Assembly: GCF_030767025.1 (NCBI RefSeq)
Contig: NZ_JASITE010000015.1
Span: 62,001-126,000 of the forward strand
DNA from: Nocardia sp. CC227C
GTDB taxonomy: Bacteria; Actinomycetota; Actinomycetes; Mycobacteriales; Mycobacteriaceae
DNA length: 64,000 nucleotides
Direction of reading: 5' to 3'
In this document: positions 16,648 through 24,910 of the stretch, piece after piece
Numbering within the stretch: position 1 is the stretch's first letter
How the letters are laid out: the number at the start of each line of letters is the position of its first letter
Made by a program: the position numbers and the translations under genes
The notes under the pieces: model-generated
Databases searched by the model: none
Seen by the model: only the letters and a program-made list of their open reading frames with translations
Told to the model about the DNA's origin: nothing

Positions 16648-17364
16648 ATGTCGAACTTCACTTCCCGGTCGGTACTGGTGACCGGCGGTAACCGCGGCAT
16701 CGGACTCGCGGTCGCACAGCGTCTGCTCGCCGACGGACACAAGGTGGCCGTCACCCATCGTGGGTCGGGGGTGCCGGAGGGTCTCTTCGGCGTGAAATGC
16801 GATGTGACCGACAGTGAGTCGGTGGACGCCGCCTTCACCGAGGTGGAACAGCATCAGGGTCCGGTGGAGGTGCTGGTCGCGAATGCCGGCATCACCGACG
16901 ACACGCTGCTTATGCGGATGAGCGAGGAGCAGTTCACCCGCGTCATCGACGCCAACCTCACCGGTGCGTTCCGCTGTGCCAAGCGCGCGAATCGCGCCAT
17001 GCTGCGGGCCAAGTGGGGGCGGATGATCTTCCTGGGGTCCGTGGTCGGTCTCGGTGGTGGCCCCGGCCAGATCAACTACGCCTCCTCCAAGGCCGGTGTG
17101 ATCGGGCTTGCTCGTTCCGTCACCCGCGAGCTGGGTTCGCGGAATATCACCGCGAATGTGGTGGCACCCGGTTTCATCGAGACCGATATGACCGCCGAGC
17201 TGCCCGATGATCTGCGCGATACCGCCAAGAAGTTCATCCCGCTCCAGCGCCTGGGCCAGCCCGAGGACGTCGCCGCCGTGATCAGCTTCCTGGCCTCCGA
17301 GGATTCGCGCTACGTCTCCGGCGCCGTCATCCCCGTCGACGGCGGCATGGGCATGGGCCACTGA
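16648..17364 (+). CDS. fabG1: 3-oxoacyl-ACP reductase FabG1 (MabA)
   Basis: This 238-aa SDR performs the NADPH-dependent beta-ketoacyl reduction of the FAS-II system that extends meromycolate precursors. The cofactor motif is TGGNRGIG (about residues 12-19), the NAG motif is VANAGIT, and the catalytic Ser and Tyr-x3-Lys lie in FLGSVVGLGG and INYASSKAG. The C-terminus GGMGMGH matches mycobacterial MabA closely. The ATG at 16648 has only a weak SD. The gap from the VWA gene is 50 bp, so some transcription may read through from the moxR operon. Confidence 0.95.
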   Translation: MSNFTSRSVLVTGGNRGIGLAVAQRLLADGHKVAVTHRGSGVPEGLFGVKCDVTDSESVDAAFTEVEQHQGPVEVLVANAGITDDTLLMRMSEEQFTRVIDANLTGAFRCAKRANRAMLRAKWGRMIFLGSVVGLGGGPGQINYASSKAGVIGLARSVTRELGSRNITANVVAPGFIETDMTAELPDDLRDTAKKFIPLQRLGQPEDVAAVISFLASEDSRYVSGAVIPVDGGMGMGH

Positions 17365-17425
17365 GCCTGCCCTTCCCGATCCCACAGGCCAGCAATACTT
17401 GTCAACGAGGAGAACCGACCAACCC

Positions 17426-18262
17426 ATGAGTGGACTGCTCGCCGGAAAGACCGTCCTCATCACCGGCATCATCACCGATTCGTCGATCGCCTTCCACGCG
17501 GCCCGGGTCGCGCAGGAGCAGGGGGCGAAGGTGATCATCACCGGTATTCCGGAGCGGCTGCGGCTGATCGACCGGATCGCCAAGCGCCTGCCGCAGGAGG
17601 TGCCCCCGGCCATCGGCCTCGATGTCACCGACGAGGTGAATCTCGCCGACCTGCCCGCGAAGCTGCGCGAACTGGCTCCCGAGGGCATCGACGGCGTGCT
17701 GCACTCCATCGCGTTCGCGCCCAAGACGCTCATGGGTCCGGAGGCCGTGCCGTTCCTGCAGGGCCCCGGCCCGGACGCGGCCAAGGCATTCGAGATCTCG
17801 GCCTGGAGCTACGCCTCCCTGGCCCGCGCCGTGCTGCCGGTCATGAACGAGGGCGGCTCCATCGTGGGCATGGACTTCGATCCGCGCACCGCCATGCCGT
17901 ACTACAACTGGATGGGTGTGGCCAAGGCGGCGCTCGAGTCGGTGAACCGGTACGTGGCGCGGGAAGTGGGCGAGGCCAAGCGGATTCGCTCCAACCTCAT
18001 TGCCGCGGGCCCGATCAAGACCCTGGCCGCCAAGGCCATCGCGGGCACCGCCACCGATGACGCCAAGCAGCTGAACATGCTCAACACCTACTGGGACGGC
18101 GCGTCGCCCATCGGCTGGGACGTGGACGATCCGACCGTGGTCGCCAAGTCCATCGCCGCGCTGCTCTCGGACTGGCTGCCCGGCACCACCGGCTCCATCA
18201 TCTACGTGGACGGCGGCGCGTCGCACAACACCTGGTTCCCCGCGGACGGATTCGGCGACTAG
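17426..18262 (+). CDS. inhA: Enoyl-ACP reductase InhA
   Basis: This 278-aa NADH-dependent trans-2-enoyl-ACP reductase of FAS-II is the isoniazid-NAD target in mycobacteria. It shows GIITDSSIAFHAA at the nucleotide site, HSIAFAPK (the Ser equivalent to S94 is present) and the catalytic Tyr and Lys in YNWMGVAKAALES. Length and sequence are close to mycobacterial InhA, including the substrate-loop segment. The ATG at 17426 has GAGGAGAA at 17407-17414. It sits 61 bp after fabG1 and 28 bp before hemH, reproducing the fabG1-inhA-hemH operon. Confidence 0.96.
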   Translation: MSGLLAGKTVLITGIITDSSIAFHAARVAQEQGAKVIITGIPERLRLIDRIAKRLPQEVPPAIGLDVTDEVNLADLPAKLRELAPEGIDGVLHSIAFAPKTLMGPEAVPFLQGPGPDAAKAFEISAWSYASLARAVLPVMNEGGSIVGMDFDPRTAMPYYNWMGVAKAALESVNRYVAREVGEAKRIRSNLIAAGPIKTLAAKAIAGTATDDAKQLNMLNTYWDGASPIGWDVDDPTVVAKSIAALLSDWLPGTTGSIIYVDGGASHNTWFPADGFGD

Positions 18263-18290
18263 GCCGCGTTTCGATAGGCGAGGAGGGTCC

Positions 18291-19328
18291 GTGGCTGTCG
18301 ACGCACTGCTCTTGCTGTCCTTCGGTGGCCCGGAAAGCCCCGAGGACGTGATGCCGTTCCTGGAGAACGTCACTCGGGGCAGGGGAGTACCCCCCGAGCG
18401 CCTCGCCGAAGTGGCCGAGCACTACCTGCACTTCGGCGGGGTGTCGCCCATCAACGCGCTCAATCGCGACATCATCAAGGCGATCGAGGCCGAATTCGCC
18501 ACGCGCGGCATCGAACTGCCGGTGTACTTCGGCAATCGGAATTGGTATCCGATGATCGAGGAGACCGTGGAGCGCATGCGCGCGGACGGCATCCGCTCGG
18601 CGCTGGTGTTTCCCACCTCGGCATGGGGCGGGTACTCCGGTTGCCGCCAGTATCACGAGGACATCGCGCGGGCGCGGGCCGCGGTCGCGGACGCGCCGGA
18701 GCTGGTGAAGCTGCGCCAGTTCTTCGACCATCCGCTGTTCATCGCGGCCGTCGCCGACGGCATCCGGGCGGCGATGGGCGAATTGCCGGAAGACCGGCGG
18801 GATCGGGCGCGGTTGGTGTTCACCGCGCATTCCATTCCGACCTCGGCCGACAATGCCTCCGGCCCGCCGGGGGCGAGCGGCCTCTACAGCGCGCAGGTCG
18901 CCGAGGCGGCCCGGCTGGCCGCGGCGGCGACCGGTGTCGACGATTTCGATGTGGTGTGGCAGTCGCGATCCGGGCCGCCGCAGGTGCCGTGGCTGGAGCC
19001 GGATATCGTCGACCACCTCGACGCGTTGCGCGAACTCGGGGTGGACGCGGTGGTGGTGTGCCCGGTGGGCTTCGTCTCCGATCACCTCGAGGTGATCTGG
19101 GATCTGGACAATGAGGCCGAAGCTCGCGCGGCCGAACACGGTATGGCGTTCGCACGCGCCGCCACGCCCGGTACCGATCCGCGCTTCGCGGAAATGGTCG
19201 CCGCATTGGTCGAGGAGTACCGGAGTGGGGCCGAGCCCGTGCGCCTGGGCGCGGTGACCGCCCTGGGCTGCAACAGGAACGGCGACCCGTGTGTTCCCGG
19301 TTGTTGTGAGCCGCCCGCTCGCCGCTGA
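18291..19328 (+). CDS. hemH: Coproporphyrin-type ferrochelatase HemH/CpfC
   Basis: This 345-aa enzyme inserts Fe(II) into the porphyrin ring. In actinobacteria the substrate is coproporphyrin III. The catalytic histidine is in FTAHSIPTSAD. Cysteines fitting the [2Fe-2S] cluster of M. tuberculosis ferrochelatase are visible in SGCRQYHED and in the C-terminal CNRNGDPCVPGCCE. The GTG start is preceded by GAGGAGG at 18280-18286. It closes the fabG1-inhA-hemH unit. In M. tuberculosis the next gene is the DUF3097 homologue, which here lies 11 kb further on. Confidence 0.95.
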   Translation: MAVDALLLLSFGGPESPEDVMPFLENVTRGRGVPPERLAEVAEHYLHFGGVSPINALNRDIIKAIEAEFATRGIELPVYFGNRNWYPMIEETVERMRADGIRSALVFPTSAWGGYSGCRQYHEDIARARAAVADAPELVKLRQFFDHPLFIAAVADGIRAAMGELPEDRRDRARLVFTAHSIPTSADNASGPPGASGLYSAQVAEAARLAAAATGVDDFDVVWQSRSGPPQVPWLEPDIVDHLDALRELGVDAVVVCPVGFVSDHLEVIWDLDNEAEARAAEHGMAFARAATPGTDPRFAEMVAALVEEYRSGAEPVRLGAVTALGCNRNGDPCVPGCCEPPARR

Positions 19329-19345
19329 GCCGCACGGTCGCGCAC

Positions 19346-19376
19346 GTCGTGGACCGGGTGAACTAGTCCACGACGG
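19346..19376. terminator. Bidirectional terminator hemH / AAA gene
   Basis: CGTCGTGGAC (19346-19355) and GTCCACGACG (19367-19376) form a perfect 10-bp stem with an 11-nt loop. It sits between the convergent hemH and AAA-ATPase stop codons. No U-tract follows. Confidence 0.7.
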
Positions 19377-19400
19377 GCACGACCGCACGGGATTCGGCGG

Positions 19401-20552
19401 TCACAGATAGCCGCCCGCCGACGGTGGCGTGGGAACCGCCTGGATGCGAGCCGTATCGTCGCGTGCGGCAATGAGTTCCGCGAGGGTCATGCCGTCCGCT
19501 CCGACCGTCGGCCGCGGGCGGTCGCCGAGTTCGCGCGCCAGCCATGCACTGGCCTCCGCGTGCCCGAGCGGCCCGACCTCCAGCTGGGCCAGGCACCGTC
19601 CCGGCCGCACCACGGCCGGATGCAGGCGGGACAGGCTCTCGTTGGTGGTGATCGCCACCAGCACATCGCGCCCCTGGCCGAGCATGCCGTCGGTCAGATT
19701 CAGCAGTCGCGACAATCCCTGTCCGGTGGACTCCTTCGCGGAGCCGCGAATCAGCTCGTCGCAGTCCTCCAGCACCAACAGCCGCCAGCGCCGCTTGCTC
19801 TCGTCGTAGGTGTCCACGCCGATGGCGACCTCCATCAGGTAGCCCGAATTCGAGAACAGCACCTCGGGGTCGAGGACGCAGTCGACCTGGCACCAGTCCG
19901 CCCACTCCCGCGCCAATGCCCGCAGCGCGGACGTCTTCCCGGTCCCCGGCGGCCCGTGCAGCAGCAACAGCCGTCCGCTGATCTCCTCGGACCGCATCGC
20001 CATCAAACGGCCCAGCGCGGCCGCGACGTCGGTGCTGTAGTTGCGGTCGACCTCGGCCCATCCGGCGGCTGTGATCGTCCGCTCCCGCCGCTGCGGTCCG
20101 TGCCCGCTGTTGTGCCAGAAGCCCATCGACACCCGGCTCTCATCCGGCTCGGGCTCCGCGGTGGCGTCGGCGCGGCACGCCTCGACGACCTCGCGCGCCA
20201 GTTCCGCACTGCTGGCGCACACGTCCAACGACGCGCTTCCGGTCTTGCGCCGCACCACCCGCAGCGTCCACCCGACCCCGACCGCCAGCACGGCCTCGGT
20301 GCCGTCCTCATCACTGGTCCGCAGCACCCGCGCATCGCTCGGCCGCAGCGGAGCGTCCGGCTTCACATGCTCCAACTGCACCGACACCGCATGCGGCTGC
20401 TCGCCACTGAGAAACGGCGCCAGCCCCAATGCGTCGATCACGTCGCGGGGCGAATCGGAATCATCGAGATTCATCACCCACGAGAGCGCATCGGCCGCCG
20501 AGTCGGCGGTCTCCACCCGGTCGATCAACCGAAGACGTTCCTGCGGATTCAT
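19401..20552 (-). CDS. AAA+ ATPase with DUF5925-type N-terminal domain
   Basis: This 383-aa protein has an N-terminal ~150-residue domain matching the actinobacterial DUF5925 pattern and a C-terminal AAA+ module. The Walker A motif is HGPPGTGKTSALRA, Walker B is LLVLEDCDEL, sensor 1 is VAITTNE and the arginine region is HPAVVRPGRC. The substrate it remodels is unknown. The ATG at 20552 (MNPQERLRLIDR) fits the domain start; the frame continues upstream through unlikely residues. It stands alone, convergent with hemH, and marks the left edge of the segment inserted relative to the mycobacterial gene order. Confidence 0.82.
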   Translation of the reverse strand: MNPQERLRLIDRVETADSAADALSWVMNLDDSDSPRDVIDALGLAPFLSGEQPHAVSVQLEHVKPDAPLRPSDARVLRTSDEDGTEAVLAVGVGWTLRVVRRKTGSASLDVCASSAELAREVVEACRADATAEPEPDESRVSMGFWHNSGHGPQRRERTITAAGWAEVDRNYSTDVAAALGRLMAMRSEEISGRLLLLHGPPGTGKTSALRALAREWADWCQVDCVLDPEVLFSNSGYLMEVAIGVDTYDESKRRWRLLVLEDCDELIRGSAKESTGQGLSRLLNLTDGMLGQGRDVLVAITTNESLSRLHPAVVRPGRCLAQLEVGPLGHAEASAWLARELGDRPRPTVGADGMTLAELIAARDDTARIQAVPTPPSAGGYL

Positions 20553-20620
20553 AGTCACCCGACGATGATCCGCAGAGATCGCTTGCCGGTCCACCGAATT
20601 ACGCAGATCCGTCCGGCGAT

Positions 20621-21442
20621 TCAGCGCAGGGTCGGAGCCGGGATCGATCTGGATTCGGCGAAGGCGGCCAGATCGACCTGGCGGCGGGCGTTCGAGACGC
20701 CGGTGATGACCGAGGTGCCCAGCGGGCCGTGACGGTCGTACATGACGCCGGTGGCGACGACGACGCCGTTGGCCGAAACATGGTCGCGGGCTTGGAGTCC
20801 CACCTCGGGGCCGGCTGGGAGGCGGGCCAGGGTCACGGTGACATCGCTGTTGATGTAGCCGACGCCGTCGGTGCCCCAGTTGCATACGAGGTTGGTGGCG
20901 TCGCCGACGAAGGCGGCGCGCTGGAACGGGGAGATGGGTTCGCCCTCGATCAGGGCGGGAAGGTTGTACCAGACGCTCTTGCGTTCACTGTTGCGACCGG
21001 AGGCGAAATCGCCGGTCCAATCCGCGGTTCCGGATTTGAACAGTGGAGGATCGCCGTGCTCACCCGCGAGCCGTCGGGCCGGAACCGGCAGTTCCCGCGC
21101 CGGTTCCCACACCTGCCCGGGTGGTGGCTCGGCCTCCGCCAGATACATCACGCTCGCCCGCGCGTGCACGGTGCCGTGCTGCACGATCGACGTATCGACC
21201 ACCCGCACCCGATTCCCGTCCCGCACCACCTCGGCGTGCACCTCGATCGGTTCGTTGAGCACCGGCCGGAACAGGTCCGCGGTGAATCGCGCAGGCAGAA
21301 ACCCTGCCGGGGCACGGAACTCGGCCTCGCGCGCCAGCAACCCGCACACCGCCGTCCCCGCCAGTTGCCGGGGTGACCACGCGCTCTCCGCCATCTCGGT
21401 GGCACGATAACGCCCGTCGACCACGGTGAAGAACGCCGTCAT
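20621..21442 (-). CDS. Acyl-CoA thioesterase-like protein (double hot-dog)
   Basis: This 273-aa protein is of the type annotated as thioesterase family with a TesB-like double hot-dog fold. The N-terminal half carries QLAGTAVCGLLAREAE and the C-terminal half GDATNLVCNWGTDG followed by YINSDVTVTLAR, a typical hot-dog core. It presumably hydrolyses acyl-CoA esters of lipid or sterol catabolism. The ATG at 21442 has GGAG upstream (in GGAGAAGGAG); the frame is open to 21562. A 14-bp palindrome matching the KstR consensus lies 37-50 nt upstream, suggesting control by a TetR regulator of sterol or fatty acid degradation. Confidence 0.78.
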   Translation of the reverse strand: MTAFFTVVDGRYRATEMAESAWSPRQLAGTAVCGLLAREAEFRAPAGFLPARFTADLFRPVLNEPIEVHAEVVRDGNRVRVVDTSIVQHGTVHARASVMYLAEAEPPPGQVWEPARELPVPARRLAGEHGDPPLFKSGTADWTGDFASGRNSERKSVWYNLPALIEGEPISPFQRAAFVGDATNLVCNWGTDGVGYINSDVTVTLARLPAGPEVGLQARDHVSANGVVVATGVMYDRHGPLGTSVITGVSNARRQVDLAAFAESRSIPAPTLR

Positions 21443-21478
21443 CCCGCTCAACTCCTTCTCCCGGCAAACCTCATGTAT

Positions 21479-21492
21479 TAGAACATGTTGTA
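21479..21492. promoter_or_regulatory. KstR-like TetR operator upstream of the thioesterase
   Basis: TAGAACATGTTGTA fits the published mycobacterial KstR pattern TNNAACNNGTTNNA at every fixed position. It sits 37 nt upstream of the thioesterase start on the minus strand, in an otherwise AT-richer patch. Match seen in sequence; regulator identity inferred. Confidence 0.5.
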
Positions 21493-21714
21493 GGACGGTG
21501 CTCGCGGGTGGTTCGCGATGCCCCGGCACCGGGTATGGTTCGGGTAGGCGCATATCGCCCACGCTCGGTCCGCCATCCTCGCGGCGTGCACATCACCTCT
21601 CCCGGTCGTTCTCCAACGCCGGACGCTTCCTCTCTCCCTCGATCGGCTGCCGTGTGGTCACGCCGTGCCATCGAGGGCCATTGTCCCCACCCTCTGGAAC
21701 GGAGTTGAAAACCC

Positions 21715-22218
21715 ATGACTACCAACCGAATCACCGCCGGTGTCGAACGTGCGCTGCTCGAGAACGCCCTCGACCGCAACCGCGAGGCGCTGATCGCGAC
21801 CGCACGCGGCCTGTCCGATACGGATGCCCGCCGCCGCCTCGTCACCTCGCTGACCACACCGATCTCCCTGCTCAAACATGCCGCCGCCGCGGAACGAATC
21901 TGGTTCCAGCGTTTCTGGGCGGGACTCGGCGAATCCGACTGCGACGGCTACGCGCGCCGCGACGAGGGCACCTTCACCGTCACCGCCCGCGAGTCACTGG
22001 CCGACGTCATCGCCGAATTCGAGCGCGCCAGCCGACGATCACGCGAGATCGCCGCCCGCTTCGCCCTCGACGACACCAGGGACATCCCCGGCGAAGGCAC
22101 GATCAGCATGCGATTCACCCTGCTCGCCATGATCGAGGAATTCGCCCGCCACGCAGGCCACGGCGACATCCTGCGCGAACAGATCGACGAGCCCACCCGC
22201 GGAGTGGCCCACCGGTGA
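21715..22218 (+). CDS. DinB/DUF664-family protein
   Basis: This 167-aa four-helix-bundle protein is of the DinB_2/DUF664 group, relatives of which are thiol (mycothiol)-dependent enzymes. Putative metal-ligand histidines lie in LLKHAAAAERIWF and in FARHAGHGDILREQ (HxxH plus Asp), the usual arrangement in this family. It has a good SD, GGAACGGAG, about 10 nt upstream. Substrate unknown. It is transcribed away from the thioesterase gene, with about 270 bp between their starts. Confidence 0.82.
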   Translation: MTTNRITAGVERALLENALDRNREALIATARGLSDTDARRRLVTSLTTPISLLKHAAAAERIWFQRFWAGLGESDCDGYARRDEGTFTVTARESLADVIAEFERASRRSREIAARFALDDTRDIPGEGTISMRFTLLAMIEEFARHAGHGDILREQIDEPTRGVAHR

Positions 22219-22368
22219 AGGTCGGCCCGTAGCGTGCGGAGATGGCGGATGTACCCGCACTGGTATCGGCGGTCTCTCCCATCGCGGTGTTCGCCGTGGT
22301 CTTCGGACCGACGTTTCCGCCGACCCGAGCGACCATCAGTCCTCCTCGTGGGCCGTCCCGGGCCGTTC

Positions 22369-23820
22369 TCATCCCACCTCCGGGCGGAGCCGGGCGAGTG
22401 CCGCGAGGGTCTCGGCGGCTGACTGTTCGAACCCTGCCTCGTGTTCTCGGTCGGCCTGTGCGGTCATCGCGACAAGAAGGGACGGCAGATGATCCTGTCC
22501 CTCGGATTCGACCAGCGTGCGCCATGCGTCCGTCGCCTGGCGCGCGTGGTGGACGGCGGCGGATCTGTCACCGAGTTCGGCCATCCGATTGGACACTCGA
22601 TCCCGAGCGCTGGCCACGACGGCGGGGTCATCCTGGGGCCATCTGCGGCGGATCCGGTCATACGTGTCTATGTACAGGTCCCACGCCCCACGAGCCTCCT
22701 CGTAATGCGTCAGCGAATAGGCCAGTTCGGCGTGACCCCAATCCCATTGCGCCAGTTGCACATAATCGCGCTTGTCGTCAAGCGCCGCCGCTTTGATGGC
22801 GTATATCTCGCGAAAGCGCTGTGAGAAGCCGATGGCCTCCGCGGGCAGTTCGGCTTCCACGAAGTTCTTGATCGCCGTTTCCAGGTAGACACACTTGCGA
22901 TAGTGCAGATGTGAGGGATTGTCGCGGGTCAGCGCCTCGAGCCCGTCCAGCAGTTCTCGCAAACGGCCTTCGGCTTCGGAAGTTCGGTTGAGGTCGAGCA
23001 GCCGGTTGACGTGCTCGCACGACTCCACCGCGAAGGACAGGGCCTCATACTGATCCTTCTTCGAGCCATAGACCTGCTGGCGTAGAGCCACGGCGAGGGC
23101 GGAGAGCTCGATCCCGGCGGCGGTGCCCTGGTCTGCGCTGAGCAGGTCGGCGGCCCTGCGGGTCGCCCACGCGAACCGGACCAGGTACTGCGGCGCGTCC
23201 AATTCGAACAACCGTTCATAAATCGACTGAATCTCTACGGCCAGTGGTAGGAACCGCGCCTCGACCTGCGATGTGTCGATCTCGATACCATCGTCTTCGT
23301 ACTCGTCTGCTTTGTCGACGATATTGTCCAGCGCCATTTCCAGGCACTGCAGGCATCGAGCGAGCGACGGAAGGAACTCGGCTTCCCGCGTGACGGCCAA
23401 CGGACGGCAGATCTCGATCGCCTTGTCGAAGGTGCTTGCGGCCGATAGGTAGTCGCTGAACTCGAGCTGGAGACTGCCGAGCCCGATCTGGGCTTCCAGC
23501 TCGGCTTCCGCCTTCCCCGCCGCAGCGAAGTGGCTAACCGCCAGCCGGCCGATGATCGACGCCAGCTCGTACAACTGCCGCAGTTCTTCGGCGTCGAATT
23601 CGACGATCCCGGCGGCGGCCCGCGCCACCGCCTCGTTCCGCTCGCACCGGCGCAGCCCGGCCGTCACCGCCTGCGCCAGCGAGGTGTCGCCCTCGATCGC
23701 GGTCCGCACCGCTTCGGCGACCAGCGTATCCGGGTGTTCGGCCAGCAGCGTCGGCAGATCTGAATCGGTGGTGGGTTCGACGGCGGAGCGCAGCACAGAA
23801 TGAAGTTCGTCAGGGGTCAC
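22369..23820 (-). CDS. Large TPR-like repeat protein, function unknown
   Basis: This 483-aa all-helical protein without signal peptide or membrane segment is built of repeated helix pairs resembling tetratricopeptide repeats (for example AQIGLGSLQLEFSDYLSAAS, then FDKAIEICRPLA; later QWDWGHAELAYSLTHYEEAR). It begins MTPDELHSVLRSAVEPTTD with a GTG start at 23820 and a weak SD. Codon use is somewhat less GC-biased than its neighbours, suggesting it is accessory. TPR scaffolds of this kind mediate protein-protein contacts; no enzymatic domain is visible. No partner gene is adjacent. Confidence 0.7.
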   Translation of the reverse strand: MTPDELHSVLRSAVEPTTDSDLPTLLAEHPDTLVAEAVRTAIEGDTSLAQAVTAGLRRCERNEAVARAAAGIVEFDAEELRQLYELASIIGRLAVSHFAAAGKAEAELEAQIGLGSLQLEFSDYLSAASTFDKAIEICRPLAVTREAEFLPSLARCLQCLEMALDNIVDKADEYEDDGIEIDTSQVEARFLPLAVEIQSIYERLFELDAPQYLVRFAWATRRAADLLSADQGTAAGIELSALAVALRQQVYGSKKDQYEALSFAVESCEHVNRLLDLNRTSEAEGRLRELLDGLEALTRDNPSHLHYRKCVYLETAIKNFVEAELPAEAIGFSQRFREIYAIKAAALDDKRDYVQLAQWDWGHAELAYSLTHYEEARGAWDLYIDTYDRIRRRWPQDDPAVVASARDRVSNRMAELGDRSAAVHHARQATDAWRTLVESEGQDHLPSLLVAMTAQADREHEAGFEQSAAETLAALARLRPEVG

Positions 23821-23856
23821 GCCGAGTGACTCTAATGTTCCAGCGGGACTTCGTGA

Positions 23857-24222
23857 TCAAGCTCCGACACCATCCCAATCATCGATCACCAAGTACGTCC
23901 ATCGATCACCAAGTACGTCCGGAGGACCAGGGCAGACTACCGATGAGGCGCTGAGCCGGGGCGGGCGGCGGTAGCGTTCGGTTTCGTCCGGTGTTGTCGG
24001 TGAGTCGGTGCGGGGGCTTCGATTGGCGGGCCATTGGTCGGTCAGTAGTGGTCTGGACACGACCGGGGGCAGCGGGGAGATCGGTGGGCGGATCCGGTCG
24101 GGGTCGGTGACGGTGTTGAGGATGACGAATGCGCCGGCGAGCAGGGCCGCGGCGGCCACCGCTCCCAGCAGTTGTCTCGCCAACCGCAGCCATCGTAGCG
24201 GCCGGGGGCGCGGCATGTTCAT
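23857..24222 (-). CDS. Small single-pass membrane protein, C-terminus altered by duplication
   Basis: This 121-aa protein has a basic N-terminus (MNMPRPRPLRWLRLARQ), one hydrophobic segment (LLGAVAAAALLAGAFVILN) and a proline-rich exported or periplasmic tail. The last ~18 residues are encoded across a perfect 20-bp tandem duplication. With a single copy the frame would stop straight after DVLGDR, so the present tail looks recently acquired. Function unknown. The ATG codons at 24222 and 24216 are alternative starts. Confidence 0.5.
   Translation of the reverse strand: MNMPRPRPLRWLRLARQLLGAVAAAALLAGAFVILNTVTDPDRIRPPISPLPPVVSRPLLTDQWPANRSPRTDSPTTPDETERYRRPPRLSASSVVCPGPPDVLGDRWTYLVIDDWDGVGA
23881..23920. 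repeat. Perfect 20-bp tandem duplication
   Basis: ATCGATCACCAAGTACGTCC occurs twice in direct succession (23881-23900 and 23901-23920) with no mismatch. It lies in the 3' end of the small membrane protein gene. Because 20 is not a multiple of three it shifts the reading frame there. Confidence 0.95.
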
Positions 24223-24516
24223 CGCACAGTCCCGTCGTCGTCCTGTGGTTGCTGAATCGGGCTGGCGGTCAACGTGTTACGTGTAGCGGCAGCGGTGTGG
24301 GTTGCCGGTCGGTGGCGGCGGTTGCGATCGACCGGGTTGCTGCTCCGGCGGCGAGCCGCACGCGGCCGATGGTCGTGACACTCGAGGAGCAGGCAGTCGG
24401 CCGGTGGCTGGTGAGTGAGATGGATTCCCCAGCGCTGTGAATCCGCCGCACCCACCGATAGCATCTCGGGACGATCGGCGGCGCGCCGCCACGAGCCGGA
24501 TTGTGGGTGAGAATCA
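24223..24516. other. Intergenic, no supported feature
   Basis: This 294-bp stretch lies between two divergent small membrane-protein genes. Frames on both strands are open in part but show arginine-rich low-complexity translations typical of non-coding high-GC DNA. It presumably carries the promoters of both neighbours. I see no clear operator. Confidence 0.5.
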
Positions 24517-24753
24517 ATGCAGGGTCGGGCCTTCGGGACGCCGGACTTCTTCGTGTGGGCCCCGGTGCTGGGGCTGTTGGAAGCGGCTGCCCTCTGTCTG
24601 GTCATCTTGCAGGCGACGGTGGTGGCGCTGGCCCTGATCGCGGCCGCCGTCGTGCTGGTCGCCTTCGAATCCTGGGCGAACCGCCCGCCGGCCAGGCGCC
24701 CGCCGGCGCGGCCGCAGCCGCACAGCCGAAACCGTCCGACCCGCCGCGCCTGA
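24517..24753 (+). CDS. Small membrane protein, 78 aa
   Basis: This short protein (MQGRAFGTPDFFVWAPVLGL...) has two closely spaced hydrophobic stretches between residues 12 and 50 that could form a hairpin or one long membrane helix. A cationic Pro/Arg-rich tail follows. GGGTGAG lies about 5 nt before the ATG. Composition and start context favour a real gene over a chance frame, but I recognise no family. The adjacent gene to the right is the convergent TDT transporter. Confidence 0.5.
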   Translation: MQGRAFGTPDFFVWAPVLGLLEAAALCLVILQATVVALALIAAAVVLVAFESWANRPPARRPPARPQPHSRNRPTRRA

Positions 24754-24910
24754 GCGCCGACATCGAGCGACCCGTCGGCTCGGCCCGGAAAGGCATGCGC
24801 GGCAATGATGCAGCGCGTGCAAACATGCGGGGCGTGCGGAGATGCGCGGCGCGCCGGAACCATTGGGGTCCGGCGCGGTCGTCGCGCATCGAATCACCGT
24901 GTGCGGCAGG

